Source of the DNA: a virus
IMG/VR virus record: IMGVR_UViG_3300030329_000083
Location: 1-64,000 of that record
Length of the DNA: 64,000 bases
Strand: one strand, 5' to 3'
The position numbers were made by a program, and so were the translations under genes. The notes below the pieces were generated by a model. It did not search any database and was not told the DNA's origin. It saw only the letters and a program-made list of their open reading frames with translations. Positions 17,701 to 28,000 of the stretch are shown here, piece by piece (the first letter of the stretch is position 1; the number at the start of each line of letters is the position of its first letter).

Positions 17701-18740
17701 GTAAAGCGGCAGAACTAGCGGCACTAATTGCCAATGTGAACAACGGTAGCTCGTTAGCTAATAAGAACCTTATCATCAATGGCGGTATGACTGTCTCTCA
17801 GAGAAGCACTTCAGAAGCTAGTCAAACTACTGTAGACGGATATGTTTGTCTTGATAGGTGGTCTATACAAACAGGTTCAGTTGGAACATTTACCCATTCT
17901 CAAAGTTCAAATGTTCCTGCAGGATATGGGTTTTCTAATAGTGCTAAGTTTGACTGTACAACAGCAGATGCTTCTCCTGATTATGGATTAATAAGACAAA
18001 GGTTTGAAGGTCAAAATCTACAGGTTCTTAATAAGGGAACTAGCGGTGCTGTACCTGTTACATTATCATTTTGGGTAAAGTCAAACTTAACTGGTAACTT
18101 TCAAGTTAATCTACAGGATATTGATACATCAGGTTCAAGACATATTGGTGCTACTTATTCAATTTCTTCTGCTGATACTTGGGAGAAAAAAGAAATAACT
18201 TTTGCAGGAGATACTACAGGTGCGTTGGATAATGATAATGCTTGTAGCTTTAATATAGAGTGGTGGTTAGCGGCAGGTTCTACTTATAATAGTGGAAGTG
18301 TTCCTACTTCATGGGCGGCTGAAGCTAATGCTAACAGAGCCGCAGGTCTTAATGTAAGCATTGGTTCTAGTACCGATAATGAATTTTATTTAACTGGAGT
18401 GCAACTTGAGATTGGTGAGAAGGCTACGGAATTTGAGCATGAATCATATGATGCTACACTAGCTAAGTGCCAAAGGTATTATGAACTAGTTAGACGTGGT
18501 CCTGACGGAGGTAGTGCTAATAACAATAGATTTTACAGTTCTACATATGGTAATACTGTTTCAAGTATGGCACATCTAACATATAAGCATAAACGTACAG
18601 AAGACCCAACAGTTTCTTATACCGCAGTAGCAGGAGCAGTTAGTAATGTATATGGATTAAGTAGTAATGGTGTAAGTTTGTATGACTCTGATGATGCAGG
18701 TTTTTATTTACACAGTATAACTGTAGCAGATGAATTGTAG
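17697..18740 (+). CDS. Carbohydrate-binding-like tail protein
   Basis: The product has 347 residues. The start MSKAAELAALIANVNNGSSL is followed by ANKNLIINGGMTVSQRS, a segment typical of large marine phage tail proteins whose body is a carbohydrate-binding-module-like beta sandwich (SFWVKSNLTGNFQVNLQD; GVQLEIGEKATEFEHE; CQRYYE). It is likely a receptor-binding protein recognising a cell-surface sugar. It terminates the fibre gene array. The sugar specificity cannot be read. Confidence 0.65.
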   Translation: MSKAAELAALIANVNNGSSLANKNLIINGGMTVSQRSTSEASQTTVDGYVCLDRWSIQTGSVGTFTHSQSSNVPAGYGFSNSAKFDCTTADASPDYGLIRQRFEGQNLQVLNKGTSGAVPVTLSFWVKSNLTGNFQVNLQDIDTSGSRHIGATYSISSADTWEKKEITFAGDTTGALDNDNACSFNIEWWLAAGSTYNSGSVPTSWAAEANANRAAGLNVSIGSSTDNEFYLTGVQLEIGEKATEFEHESYDATLAKCQRYYELVRRGPDGGSANNNRFYSSTYGNTVSSMAHLTYKHKRTEDPTVSYTAVAGAVSNVYGLSSNGVSLYDSDDAGFYLHSITVADEL

Positions 18741-18747
18741 GTAAAAA

Positions 18748-18939
18748 ATGAAAATTATAAAAACACAGTATTTAAAAGAACACCCTACTCTTGGGGATGG
18801 TAAAACAATTACATCTATTAAAGTATCATTAGAAAACGGTAGTGAAATGATTGTGCCATTATCAGAAACTAATGCAGACTATAATAAAATAATGAAACAA
18901 GTCAAAGCAGGTACACTTACCATTAAAGACGCTGACTAA
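18748..18939 (+). CDS. Small conserved tail-region protein
   Basis: The 63-residue protein begins 7 bases after the carbohydrate-binding-like gene, with no membrane segment. It is a beta/alpha mini-domain (ITSIKVSLENGSEMIVPLSE). Function not recognised; its place at the end of the fibre cluster suggests a fibre or chaperone accessory. Confidence 0.5.
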   Translation: MKIIKTQYLKEHPTLGDGKTITSIKVSLENGSEMIVPLSETNADYNKIMKQVKAGTLTIKDAD

Positions 18940-18950
18940 GGAGGTGTATC

Positions 18951-19430
18951 ATAGACCCATTAACAGTCAGTGCGGCAATATCCACAGCTACGGCTGCATT
19001 TAATGGGATTAAGAAAGCCTTCCAAGCAGGGCGAGACTTGGAACAAATGTCAGGTGACTTGTCTCGTTGGATGGGAGCAGTCAGTGATGTAGACCACATA
19101 CACAAGTCTGCCAAGTCACCATCCATGTTAAAGAAGATGTTCGCTGCACAGTCGGTAGAACAAGAAGCGATAGAGGCATTTGCTGCAAAGAAGAAACTAC
19201 AGCAACAGCGTGATGACCTTAAAACATATATCATGTTCACGCAAGGAACTAAAGCTTGGGATGAGCTACTAGAAACTGAAGCTAACATCCGTAAGTCTAG
19301 AAAGAAGATGGTATATGAAGCTCAACAGAGAAGAGAGAAAATACTTAACGCTGTGTTTATTAGTATCGGTCTTGCTGCTATTACCATCCTTACTAGTGGA
19401 TTGCTCTACGTTATTATCACTAATATCTAA
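18951..19430 (+). CDS. Membrane-anchored coiled-coil protein with probable AUA start
   Basis: The first in-frame ATG (19038) is far from any SD, but a strong SD (AAGGAGGT, 18938-18945) stands 5 bases before an in-frame ATA at 18951. The extra 29 residues (DPLTVSAAISTATAAFNGIKK) look like the normal N-terminus of this type of small phage protein. From 18951 the product has 159 residues: a helical region, a Lys/Gln-rich coiled coil, and a C-terminal membrane segment (AVFISIGLAAITILTSGLLYVII). Function unknown; a membrane or lysis-associated role is possible. The rare start could also be a sequencing error or point mutation. Confidence 0.65.
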   Translation: MDPLTVSAAISTATAAFNGIKKAFQAGRDLEQMSGDLSRWMGAVSDVDHIHKSAKSPSMLKKMFAAQSVEQEAIEAFAAKKKLQQQRDDLKTYIMFTQGTKAWDELLETEANIRKSRKKMVYEAQQRREKILNAVFISIGLAAITILTSGLLYVIITNI

Positions 19431-19707
19431 GGCAGAGGCACACGAACATAAGTATAAACCTACATTAGAGAACGGACACTTAACTATATGTAGGCTGAAG
19501 AAAGTAGAGAAGGCACACCAGAACGCTAACGGCAAAGATGGAATAGCATGGTGGTGTTTATACGAAGGTGCAAACGGTAGTGGGTTTTTAGAGTTAGTTG
19601 ACTCATTTAAACTGTGTCCAAAAGAAGTGGTTTGTATGTATGACCCAAAGGAAAAACCACCTAGCATAGACGATATGTTAAAAGCAATGAAGGACGCATT
19701 TAAATAA
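19315..19707 (+). CDS. Secreted protein overlapping the end of the previous gene
   Basis: This 130-residue protein begins inside the preceding gene in another frame (116-base overlap). It has a basic N-terminus, a long hydrophobic stretch (LCLLVSVLLLLPSLL) and a possible signal peptidase site AEA before HEHKYKP. The mature part has several Cys (ICRLKK, WWCLYE, KLCPKEVVC), fitting an oxidised periplasmic fold. The stop is followed at once by the next ATG. An out-of-frame pair of a membrane protein with an exported one recalls the architecture of nested spanin genes, but the order and topology differ, so I do not call it a spanin. Confidence 0.6.
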   Translation: MKLNREERKYLTLCLLVSVLLLLPSLLVDCSTLLSLISKAEAHEHKYKPTLENGHLTICRLKKVEKAHQNANGKDGIAWWCLYEGANGSGFLELVDSFKLCPKEVVCMYDPKEKPPSIDDMLKAMKDAFK

Positions 19708-19937
19708 TGGAAATTAACCCTATACTATTCTGGAACTTAATACTGACACTTGTAATAGCTCCTGCTTTCTGGACATTCAGAGGGCTGATTGCAGAGGTAA
19801 AACGCATAGACATACTCCTTAATAAAACTAGAGAAGAATACGCTTCAAGAGATGACGTTAAGGAAGAAATGAAGACAGTCCATGAAGCTATGCACCGTAT
19901 TGAAGATAAGCTAGACAAGTTATTGATTAAAGGTTAA
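19707..19937 (+). CDS. Small membrane-anchored coiled-coil protein
   Basis: The product has 76 residues. One N-terminal membrane segment (ILFWNLILTLVIAPAFW) is followed by a charged coiled coil to the C-terminus (MHRIEDKLDKLL). It overlaps the stop of the secreted protein gene and precedes the large internal proteins. The topology fits holin-associated or spanin-like inner-membrane proteins, though the function is unproven. Confidence 0.6.
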   Translation: MEINPILFWNLILTLVIAPAFWTFRGLIAEVKRIDILLNKTREEYASRDDVKEEMKTVHEAMHRIEDKLDKLLIKG

Positions 19938-19942
19938 AGTAA

Positions 19943-22129
19943 ATGGCTCAAGCAACAACTCCACCTCCTGTATCTCAAACTATAAGAAATAGAAGATTTG
20001 CAGGATTTACACCCTCCCAAATAAATATATTATTACAGCGTAAAGGACTAGACCCTAATAGCTCTGGTGCTGCACGATACCTTGCGAGTATGACTCGTAA
20101 AGCCGAAGATAAACTTCTTATGGCTTCTAGAGGTGCTTTAGTTAGAGGTTATCAAGAAGGAGGTATGCCAGAAAATCAAGCTCTTAAACCTGCGCCTACA
20201 GGAGGCACTAAATCAGGAGGTTTTACAGGAGCAGATACAAAAGGTCAGAAAAAACTAGATGCTGCACAAGCAAATTTAGCTAAATTAAAAAATCAACTAT
20301 CAAAGCTGCAACAAGAACTAGCTACAATTCCTACTGGAAAGAAACATGATGAAGCTAGGGCAGACAAAGAAAAATTAATAAGAAAAAAACAAGCAGCTAT
20401 AACTGCTGCCGAAGCTGCAGTAGTTTCTGCTCAGAGTGGTGCTGCAACAACAGACATACCTACAGGTGCTGAACTTGTTTCAGGTATAATGGATGATCCT
20501 ACTGCTCAAGTTAAAAAAGCTGATGTAACTAAGATAGGAGAAGAAGACGCTGCAAAGGGAGATATAGCTGCAGGAACTGGTGCATTAGATGATACGGCTA
20601 AGTTTGACGATACGACAATAACTAAAGGCACAGCAGAAACTATAGATAAAGATTATCGTGAAGGTATTGATGAGACTGATTATCAAGTTACTGCAGACAA
20701 GCTAGGAGATAAAGCTAAAGACGCTTTAGATAAAAGAGAAGACGTAAAAGGCACTATTTCAGATAAAGCTAAGATGGAAGCTGAACAGATGGATAAAGAA
20801 GATCTAGCCATCAAAGATGTTGAAGCAGATCAAATAGCTGATGAGGATATAACACAGGTAGATACAGAAGGGCTAGAACGAACAGCAGAAGAAGGAGAGC
20901 TTCTTACTGATATTGGTGCTGATGCGGAAGACGCTAAGAAAAGACTTGATGAAGCAGGGTATGAAGCTGCAACTGGCGCACCGTCTTCTGAAGCAACAGT
21001 AAAAGGACAATTAACAGGTCTTATGGCTGACTTTGAGGGAGGTGATCCTCCTGCATGGGCTGCAGGTGCTATGAGAGCAGCTACAGCAGCTATGGCAGCT
21101 AGAGGTATGGGTGCATCCTCAATGGCAGGTCAAGCTATATTTAATGCGGCTATGGAATCTGCTTTACCTATAGCTATGAAAGATGCTGCAACACACTCAA
21201 GGTTTGAGGAAGCAAATCTTTCTAACAGACAAGCAATGGCAGTACTCGCATCAGAACAGTATGCAACATTTATAGGTAAAGAGTATGACCAAGAGTGGGA
21301 AAAAAGAACATTAAACGCAGCTACAATATCTGATATAGCTGATAAAAACTTTGATGCAGATGTAAGGGTAGCTTTAGAAAATGCTAACCTAGTACAAACA
21401 GCTAATCTAGCTAATCTTAATGCTAGGAACGCATTGACAATAGAAAAAGCTGCAGCTATGCAACAGCTTGATATGAAGAACCTAGACAATAGGCAACAAG
21501 CTGCAAAGAGAAACGCAGATGCTATACTAGAAATGGATATGGCTAATCTAGAAATAGAGCAACAAAATGATACTCTTACTAGACAAGCTATGGTTGACTC
21601 GATGTTTAACGATCAAGCGGCTGAAAATGCAGCTAAACAATTTAATGCTTCTAGTAAACAACAGGCTGATGAGTTTTTTACTAATGTAGCGGTAACGGTT
21701 GATACACATAACAATAACCAAAAGAACGCTATGGAGCAGTTTAATGTAGGGGAAGAGAACGCACTGATTAAGTTTCAGGATGAGCTAGAAAACAACAGAG
21801 ATCAATTTAACGCAACAAATGAACTTATTGTATCTCAAGCTAACGCTCAGTGGAGACAAGATGTTGTAACTACAAACAACGCTACAGAAAATGAAGCTAA
21901 TAGATTAGAAGCAACAGAAGCTAATAATCTTTCTCAAAAAGCTATGGATGAGATATGGCAGAAAGAAAGAGACTTAATGGCTTACGCTTTTGCATCTGCT
22001 GAATCTGCTGCTGAAAGAAAGCAACGGTTAGTTGAAGCAAAACTTAATGCAGACAAAGCTTCTGATGCTGCTTTTTCAAAAGCGTTAGGTTTAGTAGGTA
22101 GTGCTGTAGTTACTGGTATATTTAGCTAA
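19943..22129 (+). CDS. Large coiled-coil internal virion protein
   Basis: This 728-residue protein is rich in Ala, Glu, Asp, Asn and Gln, mostly helical. Residues about 85-150 are coiled coil, 170-330 an acidic repetitive linker (many AD/DE pairs) and 340-720 long helices with NRQ-type heptads. Near residue 70 it carries GYQEGGMPE, like the FMQEGG motif in the two internal proteins at 1761 and 55630. In podoviruses proteins of this composition form the internal core or the ejection tube. Start ATG 6 bases after the previous stop. Assignment rests on composition and position. Confidence 0.6.
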   Translation: MAQATTPPPVSQTIRNRRFAGFTPSQINILLQRKGLDPNSSGAARYLASMTRKAEDKLLMASRGALVRGYQEGGMPENQALKPAPTGGTKSGGFTGADTKGQKKLDAAQANLAKLKNQLSKLQQELATIPTGKKHDEARADKEKLIRKKQAAITAAEAAVVSAQSGAATTDIPTGAELVSGIMDDPTAQVKKADVTKIGEEDAAKGDIAAGTGALDDTAKFDDTTITKGTAETIDKDYREGIDETDYQVTADKLGDKAKDALDKREDVKGTISDKAKMEAEQMDKEDLAIKDVEADQIADEDITQVDTEGLERTAEEGELLTDIGADAEDAKKRLDEAGYEAATGAPSSEATVKGQLTGLMADFEGGDPPAWAAGAMRAATAAMAARGMGASSMAGQAIFNAAMESALPIAMKDAATHSRFEEANLSNRQAMAVLASEQYATFIGKEYDQEWEKRTLNAATISDIADKNFDADVRVALENANLVQTANLANLNARNALTIEKAAAMQQLDMKNLDNRQQAAKRNADAILEMDMANLEIEQQNDTLTRQAMVDSMFNDQAAENAAKQFNASSKQQADEFFTNVAVTVDTHNNNQKNAMEQFNVGEENALIKFQDELENNRDQFNATNELIVSQANAQWRQDVVTTNNATENEANRLEATEANNLSQKAMDEIWQKERDLMAYAFASAESAAERKQRLVEAKLNADKASDAAFSKALGLVGSAVVTGIFS

Positions 22130-22141
22130 AAGGAGTAAAGA

Positions 22142-22762
22142 GTGTCACTAACGGCTAACCTTATGAGAAAAAATTTAACCAAAGAAAGAAACAGATTGGC
22201 TTTTGGTAATAACGCAGTGTATGCAGCACTAGGCGGTAAAAACCCTTTAGTTACAGACCCTACTAAAACAGGGAAGCGGAAGGACATTACTGCAGAAGGT
22301 GATAAGAAACAAGCTACCGCAGGGTTGATGGCTCAAGCTCCTAGCGTAAAAGAAGATGTACCCTCTGAAATAAAAGAGTTAGTGGGTGGACCTGTACAGC
22401 AACACCTAGAGAGAATTGCTAGGTTTGAAGCTGAGATGATAAATAAAGACGCTCCTACTAAAACATACACATGTGAAGCAGGAGATACCATTACAGACAT
22501 ATGTGAAAAGACAGGTAATACACTAACAGAAATTATGTATCATAATCCTGATTTAAAAGATAAAGATGGACTATACGGTGGAGATCAAATTAAAGTAAAA
22601 CAAGTAGCTGATCTAGGGTTAGCTGCAGACTATATATCTCAACTATGGGAAATAGTACAAAGTGGAGCAGGTTCAGGTTTGGCTAGTGAGATGTCTCGTA
22701 TGTATCAGCTATCTCCTGCCATTAAAGCACAAATAAAAAATATTAAGGAAGGATCAGGATAA
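22142..22762 (+). CDS. LysM-domain virion protein
   Basis: The product has 206 residues, with a GTG start behind AAAGGAG. Residues about 110-160 form a LysM domain (TYTCEAGDTITDICEKTG, then NPDLKDKDGLYGGDQIKV), which binds peptidoglycan glycan strands. It overlaps the next ATG in TAATG. Placed among internal or ejection proteins, it may guide the ejection machinery to the cell wall. No hydrolase domain is present in the same protein. Confidence 0.65.
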   Translation: MSLTANLMRKNLTKERNRLAFGNNAVYAALGGKNPLVTDPTKTGKRKDITAEGDKKQATAGLMAQAPSVKEDVPSEIKELVGGPVQQHLERIARFEAEMINKDAPTKTYTCEAGDTITDICEKTGNTLTEIMYHNPDLKDKDGLYGGDQIKVKQVADLGLAADYISQLWEIVQSGAGSGLASEMSRMYQLSPAIKAQIKNIKEGSG

Positions 22763-23376
22763 TGGCTAAAACTCCTTCTTTCTCTGCTCCTATTCCAGGA
22801 CAATCATTAACCACACCTCCAAAAGCTAGAGCTTATGAGCGTCCTCCTGAGTTGAGTAACGTAACTGAAGTTATAGAATTTTACATTGACAGATTAGGCG
22901 ATCAAAGTGTCGTTGACGATTTGTTTGTAGCATTAGAAAATGGCTTTCCTCTTTCAACACTAGTAGATAGTATTACTGCAAATGGAGTTATGGAAGGTAA
23001 ACACTCTATTGATATTAGTATGTTAGTATCTCCTGTAATACATGAGTACATTCGTGTAGCAGCTAAAGCAGGAGGAGTTTCAGTAAAAGAGTTTCCTACT
23101 ACTAAGCAAGATGCTGATAATGAGCGTAACAAAGAAGCCTTAAAAGCTATGCTTATGAAGTCTTTAGATGAAATAGAAAACGAAGATGAAGGTACTGAGA
23201 TACTAGAGGAAGCCTTAGAGTACGTTGAAAAAGAACCTACTCCTGAAGACAGAGCAACAGAAGTAAGTGGTATAGCTATAATTACAGATGACATGAAAGA
23301 AGAGAAGGAAGCCTCCGACATAGAGATGTCACCACAAGAAGAAGAGCCTAAGGGCTTAATGGCTAGGAGAAATTAA
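22762..23376 (+). CDS. Virion-module protein of unknown function, 204 aa
   Basis: Helical, with a very acidic C-terminus (runs of E and D from residue 135) and end PKGLMARRN. It overlaps the LysM gene and leaves 1 base to the next gene, so it is part of the same translational unit. Its conserved-looking middle (EVIEFYIDRLGDQSVVDDLF) is not recognised. It may be an assembly partner of the ejection proteins; inference from location only. Confidence 0.5.
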   Translation: MAKTPSFSAPIPGQSLTTPPKARAYERPPELSNVTEVIEFYIDRLGDQSVVDDLFVALENGFPLSTLVDSITANGVMEGKHSIDISMLVSPVIHEYIRVAAKAGGVSVKEFPTTKQDADNERNKEALKAMLMKSLDEIENEDEGTEILEEALEYVEKEPTPEDRATEVSGIAIITDDMKEEKEASDIEMSPQEEEPKGLMARRN

Positions 23377-23377
23377 T

Positions 23378-25084
23378 ATGGGATTTGATGCACAAGCATT
23401 TGCTACATCTTTCTTAACAGACCAAGCTCAGACTTGGAAAGAGAGATGGCGAAAAGCTGAAGAAGAAAGCATGAGAAAGTTAGAAATAGCTCAAACTGCA
23501 GGAGCAAAACAATATCAAAAGCGAAAAGCTTTACACGCTAGATATAAAGATATAATGCAGCAGCTTAAAGCTAAAGGTATGTCATCTGAAAATCTTGCAG
23601 CTATAGCTACCAATCCTGCAGAGATGGCTACTGTTTACAACTCCTTAACTGAGTTTGAATCTGCACACGGCAGAAGTATGTCTCCTGATAATATTAACAA
23701 ACTTATTACACTAAGCAAAGACTACGCTCCTGACGTTGATGAAAATGGTAGAAAGCTTACATGGCAAGATAACATTAAACGATCAGCAGGTCTATACAAA
23801 GATAATTACAAGCCTGATGATCCTGATGACGAAGGAAACATGTGGCAGTCTATTATGGGTATTAATGCTCAAGAAAGAGAAAACCAGAAGTTACGAGAAA
23901 GAAAAGAAATAGATGGTTACTCTGCTTATGAGTTATACCAAATGGGTACAACAGGAGATTATTTACCTGACAACCAAGCGTCATTTACTATAAACAGAGG
24001 TATGCTACCTGATCCTATGACTGCATCTGAGAACTTAGTACAAGCTGAGATGTTTTACAAGAACATGGCTACTTCTGCACAATCTTCTTACAATAGTATG
24101 ACTAAAAGGATGCAAGATGCGGTAAAAACAAAACCTAATTACTATATGATTGGTGATAGAGTTTGGGATTATGACAAATTAAGAACCGATGGAGTAATAA
24201 ATAAACACGAAGCTAAAGTTCATAACATATTAGATACTTGGACAAATACTGGTGGTATTGCTGCAACCATAGAAAACAGAAATGTACCTACAGAAGTAAT
24301 GGACGCTTACGGAGTTGACGCTATGATGAACATAGCCTCTCAATACGCTGCTGCAGGGCAACCTGACTTATGGCAATATAATCCACAGCTTAGAGGTACA
24401 GGTATTGTAGATCAAGTTAAACAGTATATGGACGGAAGTAAAAATGCTAAACTAACAATTACCTCTACTAACGAAGCTGAAGTTGATAAGATTGTTCTTG
24501 AGGCTATGCAAAAAGGTGAACTAGTAGATGGTGATAGTGTGTTTATGGATGTTCCTAACGGAAAAGAATTTATTCCAATCACGCAAGATATGATAGATCA
24601 AGCTAATGCTTCAGCAGATGAAGAAGATGCTATACAAGGACTAGGTGATCTAGCTAAGATAGAGGATATTACATTTGATATAGGTGTAGGAGAAGGACAG
24701 CCTGAACCTAAGACCGAAGAAGAGTTAGCAGAAATAAGAGAAGAAGAAAAAGAAGTTGAACTACTAGAAACACCAAAGTCTAACTTAACTTCAATATTTA
24801 ACAGAGCAGAACCTGTTAGTTCTGCGAAATCTGCTAGAATTAAAATGCCTGATTTATCTGACGTTGAAAAGGCTAGTATTTCTGAACATGTTGAAGTTCT
24901 TAAGAAAGAGTATGAGTATTATAGAGAAAATTCTCCTTCATCCTCTGGAACAAGAAAAGGTATTAAGTACAAAGGAACAAGCTATTTTGGCTTTGATAGG
25001 TTCTTAAGAGCTAAGTTAATAGAAGAGTATCCTAACATTGACGTAAGGATCTTAGGACAATTTGCAAAAAATTATGGTAAATAA
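23378..25084 (+). CDS. Internal or ejection-type virion protein, 568 aa
   Basis: The N-terminal 90 residues are coiled coil (WKERWRKAEEESMRKLE). A mixed alpha/beta body follows, then an acidic linker at about 440-480 and a helical C-terminal domain (KKEYEYYRENSPSSSG). It lies between two other large helical proteins in the same operon, as internal core proteins of podoviruses do. No signal peptide and no hydrolase motif. Confidence 0.55.
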   Translation: MGFDAQAFATSFLTDQAQTWKERWRKAEEESMRKLEIAQTAGAKQYQKRKALHARYKDIMQQLKAKGMSSENLAAIATNPAEMATVYNSLTEFESAHGRSMSPDNINKLITLSKDYAPDVDENGRKLTWQDNIKRSAGLYKDNYKPDDPDDEGNMWQSIMGINAQERENQKLRERKEIDGYSAYELYQMGTTGDYLPDNQASFTINRGMLPDPMTASENLVQAEMFYKNMATSAQSSYNSMTKRMQDAVKTKPNYYMIGDRVWDYDKLRTDGVINKHEAKVHNILDTWTNTGGIAATIENRNVPTEVMDAYGVDAMMNIASQYAAAGQPDLWQYNPQLRGTGIVDQVKQYMDGSKNAKLTITSTNEAEVDKIVLEAMQKGELVDGDSVFMDVPNGKEFIPITQDMIDQANASADEEDAIQGLGDLAKIEDITFDIGVGEGQPEPKTEEELAEIREEEKEVELLETPKSNLTSIFNRAEPVSSAKSARIKMPDLSDVEKASISEHVEVLKKEYEYYRENSPSSSGTRKGIKYKGTSYFGFDRFLRAKLIEEYPNIDVRILGQFAKNYGK

Positions 25085-28000
25085 ATGGCTTTTAGCTTTA
25101 CTGATCATGTAAGACAGATGAAAGGTGAACCAGAGGATCGTGTTGATCCTGTTAATTGGTCAGCACCTAAAATCTCTAAGTCTAATCCTCATATAACTAA
25201 ACTTTCCCCTACAGACCTACTGCAAAATGAAGAGTATCTAAGTGACATAAAAGCTCACATGGAGGATAGGTACGGTGTGGGTTATTCTGAAAGATATTCA
25301 GATAAAGAAATAATGGATATGTTTATAAATAAGCAAAGACGCTTTAACGCAGGACAATCCGTAGTAACGCTAGGTGAAACAGCTTGGTTAGCTAAAGCAG
25401 ATGAGGAAAGAAGAGAACGAGCAGCTAAAGCTTATTCTCATTTTGACAAACTAGGTAACATCTTTGGAGAGCAAAACACGTTCAGTGAAAAGATGGACGG
25501 TGTGTTTGACTACGCTAGAGCAGCTATTATAGACCCTGTAAACTTAATTAGCTTTGGTATAGGACGTTTAGCAGCAGGTGCAGGTATTAAGACTGCAGCT
25601 AGGATGGCTAGAGCTACTGCTCTCTCTAAGTATGACGAAGCTATAGCCGCAGGTAAAGGCATAAAAGAAGCTGAAAAGATACAAAAAACGCATCTAAATA
25701 CGTTGATGCAGGGAGTAACAAGTAATGCTTCCTTTAACTCTAGGGCTAAAAAAGAAATAGCTGCAGCTACAGCCGCAGATACAGCTTTAGCTATAGGAGT
25801 AGACATTGCATACCAGAACGGTATGATAATGTCCATGCAACAAAAAGATTATAGTGGTATACAAACATCACTCATGGCTTTAACAGGCTTAGTTGGTGGC
25901 GGTCTTTCTACTGCTAGTATTCTTAGACGGAAAAGAACCCAAGCTCAAGAAGGAGCATTATCAGGAATAGAAGAAACGTATTTATCTCAAAAAGCAAAAG
26001 CTCTTAGAAAAACAGCTAGAGGTTTAAAAAGAGATATGGAAAAACTCTATGATATTCGTAAACCTAAAAAGAAGATTAGCCAAAAAGATGAAAAGGTACA
26101 AAGGGGTGCTGCACAGTCTACTATTACTATGGATGAAGACGAGTTTTTCTCTAACTTTTTATGGGGTATACCAAGTAAAGGCATAAAAGGTTTTGTTAGA
26201 AATTTGTACGACAATGGAGTAATATGGGAAGGTAAACGATATGATGGTGATGGTGTTACGAACTGGTTAGCTGATGTAATATCTGGATCAGGAGACATAA
26301 GAGCATTTGGACAGGTCTACGCAGCTATGGAAGATATTATAGGCAAGAATGGTAAAAACTTAAAACAAGGTGATGCTACTTTAAATATACCTAATTATAA
26401 TGACGAGCTAATGGAATTAGCAAAAACAAAAGGTATCAAAGCCGAAGAGTTAAGCGAACAAGAAAAGCTACAGTTCTTTGCAGATCGTTTGATGCTGTCA
26501 GTTCATAAAAAAGGTACATTTTTTCAAAAATTAGGACAAACAGCTAAAGTTCTTCAAGCTAAAGGTAAACTAGACAATATGACAGCAGAGCAGTTTGAAG
26601 AAGATTTTTTTGGTGAACTGCCTGATCAGACTATTAAAGATAAAGTATTAAATGTTACTAACTGGGTACAAAACCTAACGATACGTAACATTGTTACTCA
26701 TCCTGGAACTACAGCTTTGAACTTAACTGGTTGGAGTGCTTACTCTACGTTACAAAGTACTACTGATGTAACAAAAGCTATTTTGTTTTCTCCGTTTGTA
26801 GCTTTGCAAAAACTTAGTGGTAGAGAAGGAGCAGATGAAAAAGCTAAATATTTAAGAAACTTAGTAGCTTTGCAAGGAAGAAAAGCTAGAAATATACTAG
26901 ACAGCGATACTACCTTTGAAGAGTTTAAATCTTATACTGTTATGCGTGAAGGTGTAGGTAATAAGTTATTCAGAAGTTTGGCAGGTGGTGTTGAAACTGT
27001 TCCTGACCATTTAGTAGGAACTAAGGCAGGGGAAGCTTTAGATCAATGGAACAAAAACAAACAGAAAAAGATGTTTATTGATCAATTTGGTTTTGATCCT
27101 AGCGAGAGAATGATTCCTCGCAATATGGAAAGATACACTAAGTTCTTTCAAACTGTTTATGGTGTTAAGGCTCAAGACCTACTAACTAAATCTGTTGAGT
27201 TTATGTATAACATTGAAAAAGGCATAATGAAAAAGTATGGTAAAACTTACTTAGAATTTATGGATACAAAGAAAACACCTGATTTGTTTAAAATTATGTC
27301 AGGTGAAGAATATTTAAAACTTGAAGCTAAAGCAGTAGATGATACATTAAAGTCTACCTTTAATAAACGGTATGGAGAAGGGCGATATGATTTTACAAGT
27401 GCGCCTATAAGGTCTTTTGCTAAAGCCGTTGAAGATTTTAGAAAGATACCAGTTCTAGGTTTAACTATGCCTTTCGGACAGTTCTTCAATAACACTATAG
27501 CTTTTATGACAGATTTTAGTCCTTTAGGTGCAGGTAAAGGTATATATAAGCTTTTTCAAAAAGGTGTAGATAAAGAAGACGCAGCAGATGCTATGATTAA
27601 AGGAGCTATTGGAACAACAGCAATAGGAGCATTTGCTTATAAAGAAATACCTAACATGGAAGAAGGTCTAGCGTGGTATGAAGAAAGAGAAACATTAACA
27701 GGAGGTTTAGGTACTGGTGTAGTTAGAAGCAGACAGTATGATTATCCTTACTCTGCGTTTAAAATGGCAGGAAGAATGGTAGCTCATAGAGCTAAAGGTG
27801 AAAGCATACCTAAAGAATTAATAACTACAGCATATGAAACATTTGGTTTAGGTCAGGCAACTAGACAACTAGGAGCGTATGAAACTGGAGTTAAGAAGTT
27901 CATACAAGCTCTAGCTTCAGGAGAGCTAGAATTAGCTGCAGAGAGTGCTATAAAGATTATGGGAAGTTCAGCTTCTCAAATGTTGTCAGGTCTATCTAGA

